A stretch of 64,000 bases of DNA from Phallusia mammillata (GCA_003260075.1 QLIY01000219.1:23603-87602), one strand, 5' to 3'; positions 9,381 to 21,653 are shown, counted from the stretch's first letter. Numbers and translations are program-made. The notes: generated by a model from the letters alone, not told the origin.

Positions 9381-12252
9381 AAAACTGTCACCAGTTTTAA
9401 TTAGTGTGTTGTGTATGACACCAAACACACAATTGTTGCCAGTGAATGTTTAGCCATTATTGGGCAAAATGCAATTGTTCTGTAATAAATGGTTATCTCA
9501 GGGGATACAAAGCAACAACAATGTGACGAAACATTTTCGAACATTGCTAAACCAATGATAAACGTTACAGCAAATATTATAATATTTAAATTTTTTTAAT
9601 GATTTTTGACAAACGTTGCACTCTGTTAGAAATTTGTTGGAGTTTGAGCTCTTGAAGTTGCATGCATTAGTGACGTCACATGAAGTGGCGTCATTTTTAT
9701 GTCTGTCACCTTGCCTTTTTGTAAATCTTGGTGCCTATGCCATGTCATAAACATTAATCTATTGTTAAACAAAAATCAGTGCAAATCTGTGCAAAAAAAG
9801 TTATAACGCCATGCAGACTTGCACAATTTCTCGGTCAAAAAAAACTTCTGTGCTAAAAACTTTATTTCCTGTAATTAAGTTTAATTTCAACACATACTAT
9901 TCTCGAAATAATATGAGATTTTTAAGACTTGAAATGATACACCTTCACTCTAGACATGCATAATTTACCATTCACCAACTTAATTACAGGAATATTTAAC
10001 AAAAATAATTCCAGGACTTTAAAGTATGATAAAATTGCTTAAGGTACTGTAACTACTTTTATACATTTGAGAAAATGAACATAAAATTTGTAATGTTTCA
10101 CGTACTCAGTGGACTTTTTAAGCCTGTATTCAAGAGAACATTCTGCAAAAATTTTGTGGATCAACCCAAAATCTCCGAACACAAAAAATTCTATTACATT
10201 TTCATGGAATTTTGATAGAAAAAGCTCTTAAAAGTAAAAAAATAAACTTTCCGTTCTGGCATATGATGTAAACACTGTGCCCTGATTGCATGAAAAATAC
10301 TAGAGAAACCTGAATAGTTTTGGTTCCTCTATCATTAATTATCTTAAAGCACAAAATCTACCAACATAACTAATCGAAAAAATCCTTTTTACAAACTTAA
10401 ACTCGTTTTATTCTAATCTAATTATCAACATCTTTTATTGTAACCTTTTATTGTAATTTTCAACGTCAAGCACGCCTTTGTAAACTGAAACAGCAATCAA
10501 AAACAAACAAACACATCAAACTCGTCAGCTGACCTAAAAAACAAAAATAAAACAAAAAAAGATCCGATGATGGCAGGAATTATTGTCTTATTCTGGATGA
10601 GAGGAAGTTAATGTACCTGCATATATTTTACATGTATTTCAAATTCTTCATCTCAAAGAAATTTAAAAATTGCGTTTCTTTAACATCTTTTAAATGACCT
10701 GATGGTGACAATAGCACTTGTCGAAACGTTTTTTGAATTGGCTCTGAGTTTTATGAATCTTTAAATAGTTTTCATAAACAAAGCCTACGGTACTTCCTAT
10801 ACTGAAATATGGTTGTATATGTTTGTTTTTATGTGTTCGAACTCGGTTTTGTAGTGGACAGTGCAGTGGTTCTCAAACTTGTTTAGCATGCAACAGACCA
10901 AACAACGTCGCACACTTTACAACGGCCTCAAAAACCTTAGGGAGATGGTTGTAAGAGTATTTTACTTGGTAGCAAACAAGAACAAATTGGGTGCCAACGA
11001 TTTGATCCACACTCACATTTTGTAAAGGCTTATATAAGCCCTTAAACATAGAATATACGTTGTGCTCGACTCTTTCTTTTATCCACTATCTGTTCGTAAA
11101 AATACGTTCAGAAAAGCCATAATCAAACATAAAGATTTTCTTAAATTCACAAAATTATGGTGTCATATTTTTTTGTTCCGTGGCCTAAACAAAATAGCAT
11201 TTACGACCATATGATCACAGTCCTAACATAATTGTGACCAATGTTATTTACAACAAATTTTATTTCAAATCATCGAAACAAATAGATTGCTTCAAACAAA
11301 AATAGGAACAATCACATAGTTTCATTAGGCGACAATAAATAATTAATCTAACGAAGAACGTTTTTTATTTTTGTCTGCAATAATACGTGCAGTTTATTAA
11401 AAGATAGTTTGCAAGTTAAGTTGACTCATAAGTTTCACTTCATGAGACACAACAGTTTTACTTAAATTTGACTAATGCATTGTTCACTGCGAGTAAAAAT
11501 ACCCATTTTACGTAGGCTATATCCGGTGATTGTAGCATACCATGGCAAGTATATTAAAGGACTTATACGTGCATTTTGGATTAAGGTAAAATACCTTGTC
11601 CTCATGAATCATACGAGTAGGTTTATGAGGAAAAGCATGTGTGGGCAATTTCACATACATTACAATGTACATTGCACAGGGTGTGCTGTTTTTAAAACCA
11701 ATGTTACCAATATGTACAGTGGCCAAATATAATGCTGTATCTTGTAAACCATTTGAAGTGAAACTGTATTGACAAATGCAAAACGCAACCATTATTGTTG
11801 CTGCAATGCTGCAAACGATTGCTCAGAAAGTTGAACAAAGCAAATGAGAGGATTGTTAAAAACAATGCCTCAGCACTTTCACTTCCTGCTTTCGACTATT
11901 TGGTGAAAGCAATTTTACAAAATATGCATAATAAAAAATAAAACAAAAAAGACATTTGATTGCTCATTAAACGAACTCTTTGGTAAAATTTGGTATGCAG
12001 AGATAGTAATTTTCAACATCGCACAGTGGGTTTAATGTTTAAAATAGATATACTTCGCACTTTCAAGTTTGATGCACGACAAGAATAAAGAGGAATACTC
12101 AACGTTTAAACACACACATTTGCAACCGAATATATTTTCTGTGATTTCTCGACAAGGTTTTTAACAACATTTGATAGATTCCACTAATTGTGTTTCAGCA
12201 CACTTGCGAAGAACTGTTAAAGACTGTACACAAGTGGACAACCTTCTTGCAT
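9381..12252. other. Intergenic, no gene seen
   Basis: AT-rich DNA without a supportable coding frame. It contains a CTGATGG...CGAAACG motif at 10699-10724 and a hAT-like left end (CAGTGGTTCTCAAACTTG) at 10864 without a visible partner. Confidence 0.5.
10864..10885 (+). mobile_element. Possible solo hAT left end
   Basis: CAGTGGTTCTCAAACTTG is a typical hAT terminal sequence. No matching inverted end was found in the following kilobase. Confidence 0.3.
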
Positions 12253-13622
12253 CTACGCCATCGTTGTAACCGAAGAGCCTCTTCCCCTTTTAAAGGTGGT
12301 TTGGCTGTGGCGCGTCCGGGTCGAACTGGTGCTGAGTCGTCTGGCGGGAATGAGGGGCGCACAGCACGGGAAAGGAAACAACTTTTCCCGATGATCAGAG
12401 AAGGAGCAGATAACGCACGTGATATTGATGAGCAAGTTAGTGCTGAGGACCACATGGTTGAGATACACCGTATTCCCCTTGTAAGTGGTCGCAAAGACCG
12501 ATGTCACAATGTCGGAAGCTATACAGAGACAGGTCATAGCCACTGAGCGACGAATCAATGGGATGATGTCTTTGGAGTTAAAGCCACGGCCAAGCATCTT
12601 TTTGCGGTGGAGATGAAGAGGATAGATAAGGGAGGCAAGCATTATGAGTTGGCACACAATGGTGGTAGATCCTAGAATCACCCACCGCAATCTGTCACCT
12701 TTAGTCGACACAACAGGTCCACATCCATACACTTCAGTGCTGTAGGTTGGCCCAGATAGAAAAACAGCATAGTTGGCAACCGTAATGACCATCAAAAACG
12801 CAATAGCAAATATGTTGAAGAATCGAGCAAACGGCCCAGCACTGTTTTTGGCAATCTTATCCCAGTAGAAGGCAGTGAACACCCGGAACCAAAGGGTTAG
12901 ATATACGGAAACGAGACATACTCCGTAGCTAATTTGCTTAATGCGGTGGTAAACGGTGCAAAATTTTGTGGGGGGAGGCAAGCTGACCAGCGGTAGTTCC
13001 ATCAAAACGTAGATGAGTGCAAACCAGGCACTGACCACTAAAAGAATGTTGAGAATTCTAGCGCCTTTTCCTCCCTTTCGTGAAGAAAACTTTCGTGAAG
13101 CTTTATCTGAAAAAATGAAATAATGAATAAAATGAAGAAATGGTTGAAGTTGATTTTGAAAAGGTTTGAAAATTTTTTTAAGTTTAATTGGACAGGTGAA
13201 ATAGCACTTTCAATGTTCCACTTGAAATTATCCAATAAAAAGAAACGTTCATAATTTAGGAGGCTAATATATTCATAATGGGTTATTAATGGGAATGCTG
13301 GGGCAATCGGCTTGATTCGGTGTAACGCCTTCAATGGATCTGGCCACTATGAGATATTTACGAGGGTCACATATTTGTATTCTACATTGCAATCTAAAAA
13401 ATGTACTTTGGCATATGTTTAGCTAATCGGAAACTCACCAGACGGACAAACAAAGATCTTCTTTCTGCAGTTGTAATACGTCATAGCCATCGTGACGTAT
13501 GCAAGCCAGGGCGCCGCCAGAAAAGTGAAAACCATTGAGACGATCCAGTTGCCGCGATACGCAACGACTGTCGCATTTACTGGTGACGTAGCGTTTGTCA
13601 TGGGCAGTTCGGTACCATTCAT
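12253..13622 (-). CDS. Divergent two-exon 7TM receptor-like protein of the cluster family
   Basis: Joining 13622-13439 to 13106-12253 gives an open frame of 345 residues. The donor is TCTG|GTGAG, the acceptor TTTTTTCAG|AT, and the join is in phase 1. Exon 1 encodes a short outer N-terminus with NGT, NAT and NAT glycosylation sites and TM1. Exon 2 encodes TM2-TM7. It shares the family plan: a Cys just before TM3, LTLWFR after TM3, a GCG in the second outer loop, TM5 ending in LIYPL, TM6 with CIASD, and a TM7 pattern N.LINI. It lacks PEW at TM1 and WPKIL after TM7. The tail is rich in Arg, Ser and Thr. Among the intact members in the window only this one has a coding intron, which lies after TM1. 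It may be an older lineage of the family. Ligand and function are unknown. Confidence 0.75.
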
Positions 13623-13739
13623 TTTAATGTTCTTAAATTTAAATAATGATGCAGAATAGAAAATCTTGAAAAAGTAAAACAAGCATGAAAACTTAATGGT
13701 GAAAATAACGGCCCAAATAGACGTAAAAAGCGACATACT

Positions 13740-13795
13740 TTATTATTCAAACGTTTCGGCAAATGCTCATGCCATCACCAGGGATATGAAGGCCA
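13740..13795 (-). other. CTGGTGA...GAAACG hairpin motif
   Basis: The minus strand reads CCTGGTGATGGCATGAG, then CATTTGCCGAAACGTTTG. GGCA and TGCC can pair, placing a CTGRTGA-like box and GAAACG on either side of a short stem. A related motif occurs on the plus strand at 10699-10724 (CCTGATGGTGACAATAG with TGTCGAAACG). The layout recalls a hammerhead ribozyme core or a repeat tail, but core bases differ. Confidence 0.3.
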
Positions 13796-14841
13796 CATCA
13801 GCTACACCAGTTTAAACATGAAAAGTGTTATAAATCCAGCTTTAAAATACTTTTCAGACTTTTTAGCCGTTTGAAGAATGTAATGCGTTTGTACACCATT
13901 AGTTTAAACCTGTTTAGTAAAAAAAATGCACCAATGGCTTTCTGTACCTTAAATAAATGCAAAACTTAAACAGAATATATTTTGCCTGCTCAGACAACAA
14001 GCTCAACAACAATTGCGATCTCCATAGAAACTTCCTCTTCGAACATCCTGCCTTGAAAGCTTTGGCTTCTTAGCCCAGTTCTTTCACAAGGAGCTTTTCA
14101 AAGTTTCCGCACTTTGTCATTGCACAAGCTTTTCAAAATGAATCAACCTTAACTGAATAGTCAAGAACCCAATCAAAATTCTACGGATCTGAGTGAACCC
14201 CCGTAACTTTTAGTTGAAAAACTTTCCATTTAACTATATGACGTAATGATTGAACGTCACAAACGTGATGCGACGCAAGTGTTCACTCAGTGACGATGTC
14301 TTTTTACCTTTTGTAGATTATACCCCAAGTGAACGTCTCCCGGTGTATGCAAATGCAAGTGCCTTACTTCTACGCCAAAATTTTTATTTCCTAATAGTTT
14401 AACGAAACTTATGTACATAAATTGCTTTTACGCATTTTATAGTCGGCGAACTATACAATAGTGCTGCAGTATAGGGCCATCAATATGCGGAAATATCTGT
14501 CTATCTCAGCCCTCACCATAAAAAAAAATCAGAAAAACAATCCAAGTTATTAAATACTACAGCTGACAATATATTTTTAACAAAATTCTGTTTTATCTCG
14601 CAGGCAACTTGAATTCACAAGCCTACAAGCCAAGCGGCACAATGTTAGATTTTTGAGCCCACACAATTTTACCCACTTAATGCACACACTACTAATAGCA
14701 ACCGAATATTTCCTGTTACTCATGCTATTCACTGCGAAGTCAGTTGATAGAGTAAATAAAAAACTATCATATGTGCTACCCCAGGTGTTAACGATACGTT
14801 GCTGACCTATATACGATGTCATTGATAAAAATACCAGCCAC

Positions 14842-14949
14842 GATCTTTCTTATGTAACCCCAGGTAGGTTTGTCCTAGTTATTGCTATCACCACAGATCT
14901 TTCTTATGTAACCCCAGGTAGGTTTGTCCTGGTTATTGATATGACCACA
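14842..14949 (+). repeat. 54-bp tandem repeat, two copies
   Basis: Both units read GATCTTTCTTATGTAACCCC, then AGGTAGGTTTGTCCT and GTTATTG, with a few substitutions. Surroundings (13800-16816) are AT-rich, with no gene seen. Confidence 0.75.
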
Positions 14950-16816
14950 CCAACTAGGGGCAGCAATGCAACCACAGGGTTAGAGTTCAACTGTTTGTTT
15001 TAAATCCCAACAGCATAACATACGTTTATCCGTTTCCAACAGCGCAGCACACACGCCCAAGTTTTTGTCCAAAGAAACACCCAAACCTACACCAATCTCT
15101 TCAAATCACACTTTGTCCTATAGGCTACTTTGTCACCTTAACTCAACCTCATTGCCCGATATCCCAGTCGGTGTTTTATGCATAATAGGAGACGTAAGGC
15201 AGTAAGGAGACGTTTCAGTATCCTGTTGGAGCGTCTGTGAGGTAACGGGCTGTCACTCTGTTGACAGCACCTTAGCAGGAGGCAGAAACAGTAATGTGCA
15301 GGAAACAGGAGTTAAGTAAATATTAAACAAAATCACAGGAAATTGCCAACGCCAGCTGTTTCTTGCTCACCGCGTGTATACCACCATGACATCGTAGGAA
15401 AATATAAGGAAACAAGTATTATCAGGCTTGAGGCGCGACAAAAGTGCGCAGTAAACTTCTGTCTTATAAAATCAATCTGAAAAATCAAGTCTTCAACTTT
15501 ACGTTAGTGACTTACGAACCCCTTTGTATCTTAACAAAGCAAATTCCATTCATACCGTTTTTGCATATAATTGACCTTGCTGCATTCATTTCAATAAAAA
15601 ATTCCCTTTTCCCGGGGCAGTGAAATTTCTGGTCGGTATCCCTTTCTCACAACCAGTAACTCCTTTAGTATATTTCATAAAGTAACTAGTAATCTCTAAC
15701 TCTGATGATTTAGCATCCTTTGTACAACCAGGAACAGGTTACGCACCTCTGGTTGGAATATTCTTGCGTCAATGCGAGCAAGTACGCAAAAAAATTAAAG
15801 TTAGAATCTCTTTAATTCAAACAGAACTCTTTCATGCATGTCACAATGTTGTAAATGTCGCACTGCACCAGTAAGTCAGCTCTAAGCTAAAAAGCCCCTC
15901 CATTCACATTAGGTATATTGTTGACAACATTGTAGACACCAAAGCCGATGGTGTAGCGTTTCACAACGGAAGATCCTTATACCCTGATCCATTGTGTTGT
16001 TGTCAATCACTATTCACTATATAAGGCTGAAGAAATTAATAAGGTCATTTTTCTAAGGCCGTCTAATTTGTCACTGTCAAAACACTTTGTGTTTCTTTCT
16101 AGACTTTGATTCTTTGTTTCTTTTGTTAAAATAGACGTGTACTTTCGGTTGCGTACATGAATGCGCTAACAAGTGTAAGGAGCTTTCTCTTTTTAGCAGT
16201 AAAAAGTGCTAATTTTTGCAAAAGTGCAAAGTTGCAAATATTGCGACTATACAAATATATTGGCTTGTTTGTGACCGTGAATTGTATACCTAAACTGTAT
16301 GATCGTATTTGCTATAAACTAATCACATGCTGTAACAATTCTCGGGACTAGCAAATCCTCCACGTTTAACTTTCATTTGCAACAGTGTTAGACAAAGTTA
16401 AAATTTTCAACGCTTGATCTTGTTGACAAAAGCTTACTTCGCTGGTTTGTAACAGTAAAAATGGAAATGTCCGAAGATGGACTAAACCCATTTGCCTCGG
16501 TAAACTTTGCGTTAAAAAGTTTCAGCCGTTACCACGCAACAGATATGATCTAATGTCAAGTCGTACGTTTTTATTCATTTTTTACAGGTCACATATAGTC
16601 ACGAGATTCGCATGTGTCCGTATGAACCAATAACAAAATGGATATTAAAACGCAGGCTGGTCCAGTTATCTATCACAAAAAACGAGATGAGAAATAACCA
16701 TTAAGCAGGAAGAAGCATTCATGAAGTTTGTTTTGTCATTTAACGTCGTCACTCCTGAAACGATTGGGGAATTGCTCAACGTAGCCTACTAGGAAGTCAA
16801 TATACCAAAGCTCTTT

Positions 16817-18973
16817 AAACCTCTTTAAAAATCCATTTTTTCAATGTACTTCTTTAAAATTTTCGGTTTATGCAAGTTTCTTTTCGATGTATGCAAGTTT
16901 TGATTTATATCATCTTTGGTTTCTAACCATATTTTTCAAAAATGGAAACTGTTGGCCGAGTTTGAAGGCCTTAAACAGTTGCCTGATGAATCTATTTAGT
17001 TTTTTTTTTAAGTAAAACCCATACCTTTTTCTGACTTGCAACACTTTAAAAATGACAACTGCTTTGTAATATCGTAGAAATATTCTGACAATCGCGTCCA
17101 GCTGCAAAATTCTGACACAGATTCATTATGTCTCTTTGTACTTTTTAACTACGTTAGACTATTGTTCTCAACCAAGATGCTCACGAAAGCGAAAGAGTGT
17201 ATGAGTTTCTTCCGTTATCTTGCGAAGGGGGTGTGTCCCTGAGTCATACAATTGGGGATAAGAAGCAACATACAAATGCGTTTAATGAGACCATGATAAA
17301 GATCATTGGAGTTACAAGTTCGTCAGTTGGTTACAATCTGTTATGTCAATTTTTTCTTGGGTAAAAAAACAGCACAATGAAAGTATTATAGTCAAGCATT
17401 AAATTTTAAATACAACTTAAAGTTTCCAGACATTATCGAAAATAAATATAGATGCTGAATCATAAAGAGAATGAAAAACTGAAGTAGCACGTTTTCGTAC
17501 ATCGGAAATTTTTATACAAGACGGAACAAGGAAGTAATGATTATAATAATACTGCGTTAGCTTAGTTGCTTGGTTAGTAAACGCTGAGAGTTAAGTTGGT
17601 TCATCAACTGTGTTATAGATGCTGGTCAGGACATTTTATTAGAGTTGTTTTAGAACACAACGTGTTTTGTCAAACCTTAGATTTTCTAGGTAAACAAATT
17701 TTCTGTGCTTATTCATGAATATTTGGAATTCGCTTCATAATATAATGATATCGCTAATGATGCCAGGTCAACAAACCAACTTTTTCAGGTTTTTTAGTAT
17801 TTGCATGTGCTTAAACTTGAATTAAACAGCAACGTTTCGATGGAAAACCTGTCTTTGACAAGTACTGCTTCCGCCGAAAAAGAATACAACAGAACAGTGA
17901 CAATTAACCGACTTCAGCAACCAGAATGGATTGTTGCGGAAATTATAAATGTAATATCTGTGGTCCTAATTGCTTGGGCTATCACAAGCATGACCATATA
18001 TGGCATTGGAACAGGAAAATGGCGGCGCAAAAATCGTCACAACTTGCAAAAAATCAACGCAGGTTCGGTTTACACATCTGCTGTAGTCGCCATGGTTACC
18101 AGCTATGCGGCTCTGTTGCCCTCCCAGGCAGTTTTCAATCTTGGATACTTGGATAAAGATGCATGGAATTGTGAACTAGCATTAGATATATACGTGATGG
18201 GATTTGCAGCATCACTTATCAGCACGTATGTGTTTCTATGGTTTCGTCAACGATCTCTGTACAGGCATCCCGCGATGACGTGTTGCAATAACAAACAATG
18301 GCTAAGAAAGCTCAGTCGGGGAAGTATTACTGTCATAGCGGCTGGTATCCTGTTTGTAGGCTTTGCTTACATAATCCCCAAAAACTACTCGTACTCAAAC
18401 CGAGGATGCGTTGCGAAACCGAAGTCGGAGTTTACTTTGTGGCCGGTGTACGTAGGCAATAGTGTTATATGTATTGGCCAAGGACTCATGCTGTTTCTAT
18501 TTCTTTATCCATTGCGGAATCAATCTAGCGGAGGTCGCACGGAAAAAAGAATCCTCAGAATATTGAAGCGGTCAGGAGCATTCGCAGTCGCGTGCGTGGT
18601 CTCGGATCTTGTCGCCATGGTAACACTGGTGTTCATCGTGCCCGAAAACTCGACACGTCACGTGACAGTAACAGTGTATAACACCAGTGTGTTGGCGAAT
18701 CTTGTCAGTGTGTTGCTGTCGTTCGAATCGTGGCGAACGATTCTGGTTGCTCCGTTCACCAGAGAAGTAGAACGAAGCACTACAAGTTCATCGCAGGGAA
18801 CCCAGTCGGCTGGTATTGATTTAAGGCAAATTGAATCAGTCGCATAATTGGAATTTTATAAAGTGGTCAATGATATGCGATATGGAGATGAACGTTTGAA
18901 ATGTAAAGATATTGAAACGTTGTTTTGTAAATAAAATGCAAACGTACAGTTTCATGTCAACGCTCTATAACCC
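16817..18973 (+). repeat. Tandem segmental duplication, unit 1 (~2157 bp)
   Basis: The unit runs from a CTCTTTAAAAATCCATT block through the gene at 17840-18847 and its polyadenylation signal. The next unit (18974-21130) begins with the same block, and the upstream DNA and gene also match. Similarity extends across non-coding flanks (for example TTTCTTTTCGATGTATGCAAG and CTTTGGTTTCTAAC), so the gene was copied by DNA duplication, not by retroposition. Confidence 0.8.
17840..18847 (+). CDS. 7TM receptor-like protein, single coding exon (copy 1 of tandem pair)
   Basis: The 335-residue protein starts at ATG 17840 (MENLSLTS). Sequons NLS and NRT lie in the outer N-terminus. Seven hydrophobic segments follow. 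Family marks in order: QPEWIVAE at TM1, GTGKW in inner loop 1, NAGSVYTSA at TM2, NCE before TM3, LWFRQRSLY after TM3, RGCVAK in outer loop 2, GQGLMLFLFLYPL in TM5, CVVSD in TM6, and NLVSVLLSFESW closing TM7. The Cys pair matches the usual GPCR TM3/loop-2 disulfide, and basic residues cluster in inner loops. There is no DRY or NPxxY. A TTTTTCAG sequence ends about 50 bases upstream of the ATG and could be a cis or trans splice acceptor. AATAAA lies at 18930. Function is unknown; chemoreception is a guess from the gene-family behaviour. Confidence 0.88.
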   Translation: MENLSLTSTASAEKEYNRTVTINRLQQPEWIVAEIINVISVVLIAWAITSMTIYGIGTGKWRRKNRHNLQKINAGSVYTSAVVAMVTSYAALLPSQAVFNLGYLDKDAWNCELALDIYVMGFAASLISTYVFLWFRQRSLYRHPAMTCCNNKQWLRKLSRGSITVIAAGILFVGFAYIIPKNYSYSNRGCVAKPKSEFTLWPVYVGNSVICIGQGLMLFLFLYPLRNQSSGGRTEKRILRILKRSGAFAVACVVSDLVAMVTLVFIVPENSTRHVTVTVYNTSVLANLVSVLLSFESWRTILVAPFTREVERSTTSSSQGTQSAGIDLRQIESVA

Positions 18974-21130
18974 CTCTTTAGAAATCCATTCATTCAAAGT
19001 GTTTCTTCAAAACTTTCGGTTCATGCAAGTTTCTTTTTGATGTATGCAAGTTTCGATTTATATCATCTTTGGTTTCTAACAATATTTTAAAAAATTGCAA
19101 CTGTCGAAAAAAATAGCCAAAATGTTGTGCAGAACACTTAAACGCGAATTAAGCCCGGAACTTGGTGAAATTGCGGCACATATGAGGCCGAGTTTGACGG
19201 CCTTATTTAGTTGCCTAAATCAAACTCGTTTATTATTTAGAGTAAAACCCATACCTGGTCTGACTTACAACTCTTACAACTACAACTGTTTTGTTATATA
19301 GTAGAAATATTCTAAAATTCAGTTCAAGCTTCGAAATTCTGATTCATTGTGTGTTTGTATTTACTAACAACGTTAAGCTATTGTTTTTAGCAAAGATGCT
19401 CATATAAACGAAAGCGAAAGAGTGTATGAGTTATTTTTCTCATTATTTTGCGAAGAAGGTGTTTCCCTTAGGTAAACAATTGGGTATAAGAAGCAATATA
19501 TATTGGCGTTTGATAAGACCATGATGGAGATCATTGGGGGATAAGTTCTCCAGTTTGTTACAATCTATGTTAATTTTTCTTGGTTCAACAACAGCTCAGG
19601 AAACAAACTCAGTATAGTCAAGCATTCAATTTCAAACACAACTTACCATTGTGCCAACCATAGTATCAAAGATGAATATATAGCACGTTTTCGTATATCA
19701 GAAACAGGGGAGTAATAGTAATAAAAAACACAGCTTTAGGTTAATTGCTTTGTTGGGTAAGTTGCAAATGCTGGGTTGATTAAACGATGATGTCCTAGCT
19801 GCATGTACATTCCATTAAAATTGTTTTAGCACGCAAAGTGTTTTATCAAACCGTGGAAGATTCTGCATGTAAGCAAATTTTCTGTGCTTGTTTATGAATA
19901 TTCGGAGTTCGCTTGATAATAGAATGGTATCGCTATAAACTAAACCTCTTTTCAGTTTGTTTTTAGTATTTGCGTGTTATTAAACTTGAACTGAATATAA
20001 AAGTTTCGATGGAAAACCTGTCTTTGACATCAAGTACTGCGTCCGCGGAAAAACAATACAACAAAACAGTACTGACAATAAACCGACTTGAGCAACCAGA
20101 ATGGATTGTTGCAGAAATTATCAATGTATTATCTGTGGTCCTAATTGGCTGGGCCATCACAAGCATGACCATATATGGCATTAGAACAGGAAAATGGCGG
20201 CGCGAACATCGTGTCAACTTTCAAAATATCGACGCCGGTTCGGTGTACACATCTGTTGTAGTTGCCATGGTTACCAGCTATGCGGCTCTGTTGCCCTCCC
20301 AGGCAGTTTTTAATCTTGGATACTTGGATAAAGATGCATGGAATTGTGAACTAGCATTAGATATATACGTTTGTGGATATGCAGCATCACTTGTCGGCAC
20401 GTATGTGTTTCTATGGTTTCGTCAACGATCCCTGTACAGGCATCCCGCGATGACATGTTGCAACAACAAAAAATGGCTGAGAAACCTCAGTCGGGGAAGT
20501 ATTACTGTCATAGCGGCTGGTGCATTATTTGCATGCTTTGCTTACATACTCCCGAATAACTACTCGTACTCAAACCGAGGATGCGTTGCCAAACCGAAGT
20601 CTGAGTTCACTTTGTGGCCGGTGTACGCAGGCAATGGTATCATATTTATTGGTCAAGGACTTATGCTGTTTCTATTTCTTTATCCATTGCGGAATCAATC
20701 TAGCGGAGATCGCACGGTAAAAAGAATTCTCAGAATCTTGAAGCGGTCAGGAGCATTCGCAGTGGCGTGCGTGGTTTCAGATCTTATCGCCATGGCAACA
20801 CTGGTGTTCATTGTGCCCGAAAACTCGACACGTCACGTGACAGTAACGGTGTATAACACCAGTGTGTTGTCAAATCTTGTCAGTGTGTTGCTGTCGTTCG
20901 AATCGTGGCGAATGATTCTAGTTGCTCCGTTCACCAGTGAAGTAGAACGAAGCACTACAACTTCATCGCAGGGAACCCAGTCAGCTGGCATTGATTTAAG
21001 GCAAATTGAATCAGTTGCATAATTGGAATTTTATAAAGTGGTCAATGATATGGAGATGGACGTATGTAATGTAAAAATATCGAAACGGTGTTTTGTAAAT
21101 AAAATGCAAACGTGCAGGTTCAGGTAATAA
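18974..21130 (+). repeat. Tandem segmental duplication, unit 2
   Basis: Second copy of the unit at 16817-18973, carrying the gene at 20009-21022 and AATAAA at 21098. Flanks have diverged by substitutions and small indels more than the coding part has. Confidence 0.8.
20009..21022 (+). CDS. 7TM receptor-like protein, single coding exon (copy 2 of tandem pair)
   Basis: 337 residues, very close to the product of 17840-18847 and differing mainly at scattered positions in the N-terminus, inner loop 1 (RREHRVN), TM4 and TM5. Start ATG 20009 (MENLSLTSST). It keeps all family signatures: QPEWIVAE, RTGKW, NCE, LWFRQRSLY, RGCVAK, LYPL, SFESW. The Ser/Thr-rich tail (TTTSSQGTQ) is retained. CCTCTTTTCAG ends about 60 bases before the ATG, in the same place as in its neighbour. 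Conservation of the frame beside diverged flanks suggests purifying selection. Confidence 0.88.
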   Translation: MENLSLTSSTASAEKQYNKTVLTINRLEQPEWIVAEIINVLSVVLIGWAITSMTIYGIRTGKWRREHRVNFQNIDAGSVYTSVVVAMVTSYAALLPSQAVFNLGYLDKDAWNCELALDIYVCGYAASLVGTYVFLWFRQRSLYRHPAMTCCNNKKWLRNLSRGSITVIAAGALFACFAYILPNNYSYSNRGCVAKPKSEFTLWPVYAGNGIIFIGQGLMLFLFLYPLRNQSSGDRTVKRILRILKRSGAFAVACVVSDLIAMATLVFIVPENSTRHVTVTVYNTSVLSNLVSVLLSFESWRMILVAPFTSEVERSTTTSSQGTQSAGIDLRQIESVA

Positions 21131-21224
21131 GTAAACATGAGCAATAAGTGTTATCGCGAAATCCAAGCCTAACTCGACGACACAAAGAGTATGTTAAAAC
21201 AACCTCTACACCTGGTCAGGGAAG

Positions 21225-21344
21225 TTAAATTTATATGGCGATCAAACTGCTTTGTATATATTATGATACTCTACATATAAAACCAAATGGCATTAATAGC
21301 TATGAGTTTCCGTTTATTTCTTCAGCTCTGTTATCCATATATCC
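21225..21344 (+). repeat. Inverted copy of 28501-28620
   Basis: TACATATAAA.C.AAATGGCAT.ATAGCTAT and neighbouring bases match the reverse complement of 28500-28610. The two copies therefore belong to a duplicated and inverted block of the receptor cluster. Confidence 0.6.
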
Positions 21345-21352
21345 TTTTACAT

Positions 21353-21653
21353 CAGGGGTGGGCAGCCTGCGGCCCTTCATTAAAGGTTGTGCGTCCCGCA
21401 GAGACGCTTGGATTTCAAAAATACTGGCAAACGAGTCCAATTATTACATATTTTTGAGCTGATTAATGCGCCTGGTGCTAGTTTTCTGCGACCTGGCAAA
21501 ATGTGGCTAGAATCAAATACAAATTATACTTATAGTTGGACATATTTGGTAAGAAACAAAGCAAAATCACTTTTTGTTATGCACATGTGCGGCCCGCGAT
21601 CCAATTTTGACATTCATAATTGGCGCTACGGTAACAAAGGTTGCCCACCCCTG
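21353..21653. mobile_element. 301-bp hAT-type non-autonomous element with perfect 8-bp target duplication
   Basis: It begins CAGGGGTGGGCAGCCTGCGG and ends AGGTTGCCCACCCCTG. TTTTACAT flanks both sides (21345-21352 and 21654-21661). The ends are typical of hAT elements. No coding capacity. It inserted just before a receptor gene remnant. Confidence 0.9.

Noticed and set aside
12190..12546. 118-codon plus-strand frame
   Set aside because: It lies opposite the C-terminal part of the two-exon receptor gene and has no family support.
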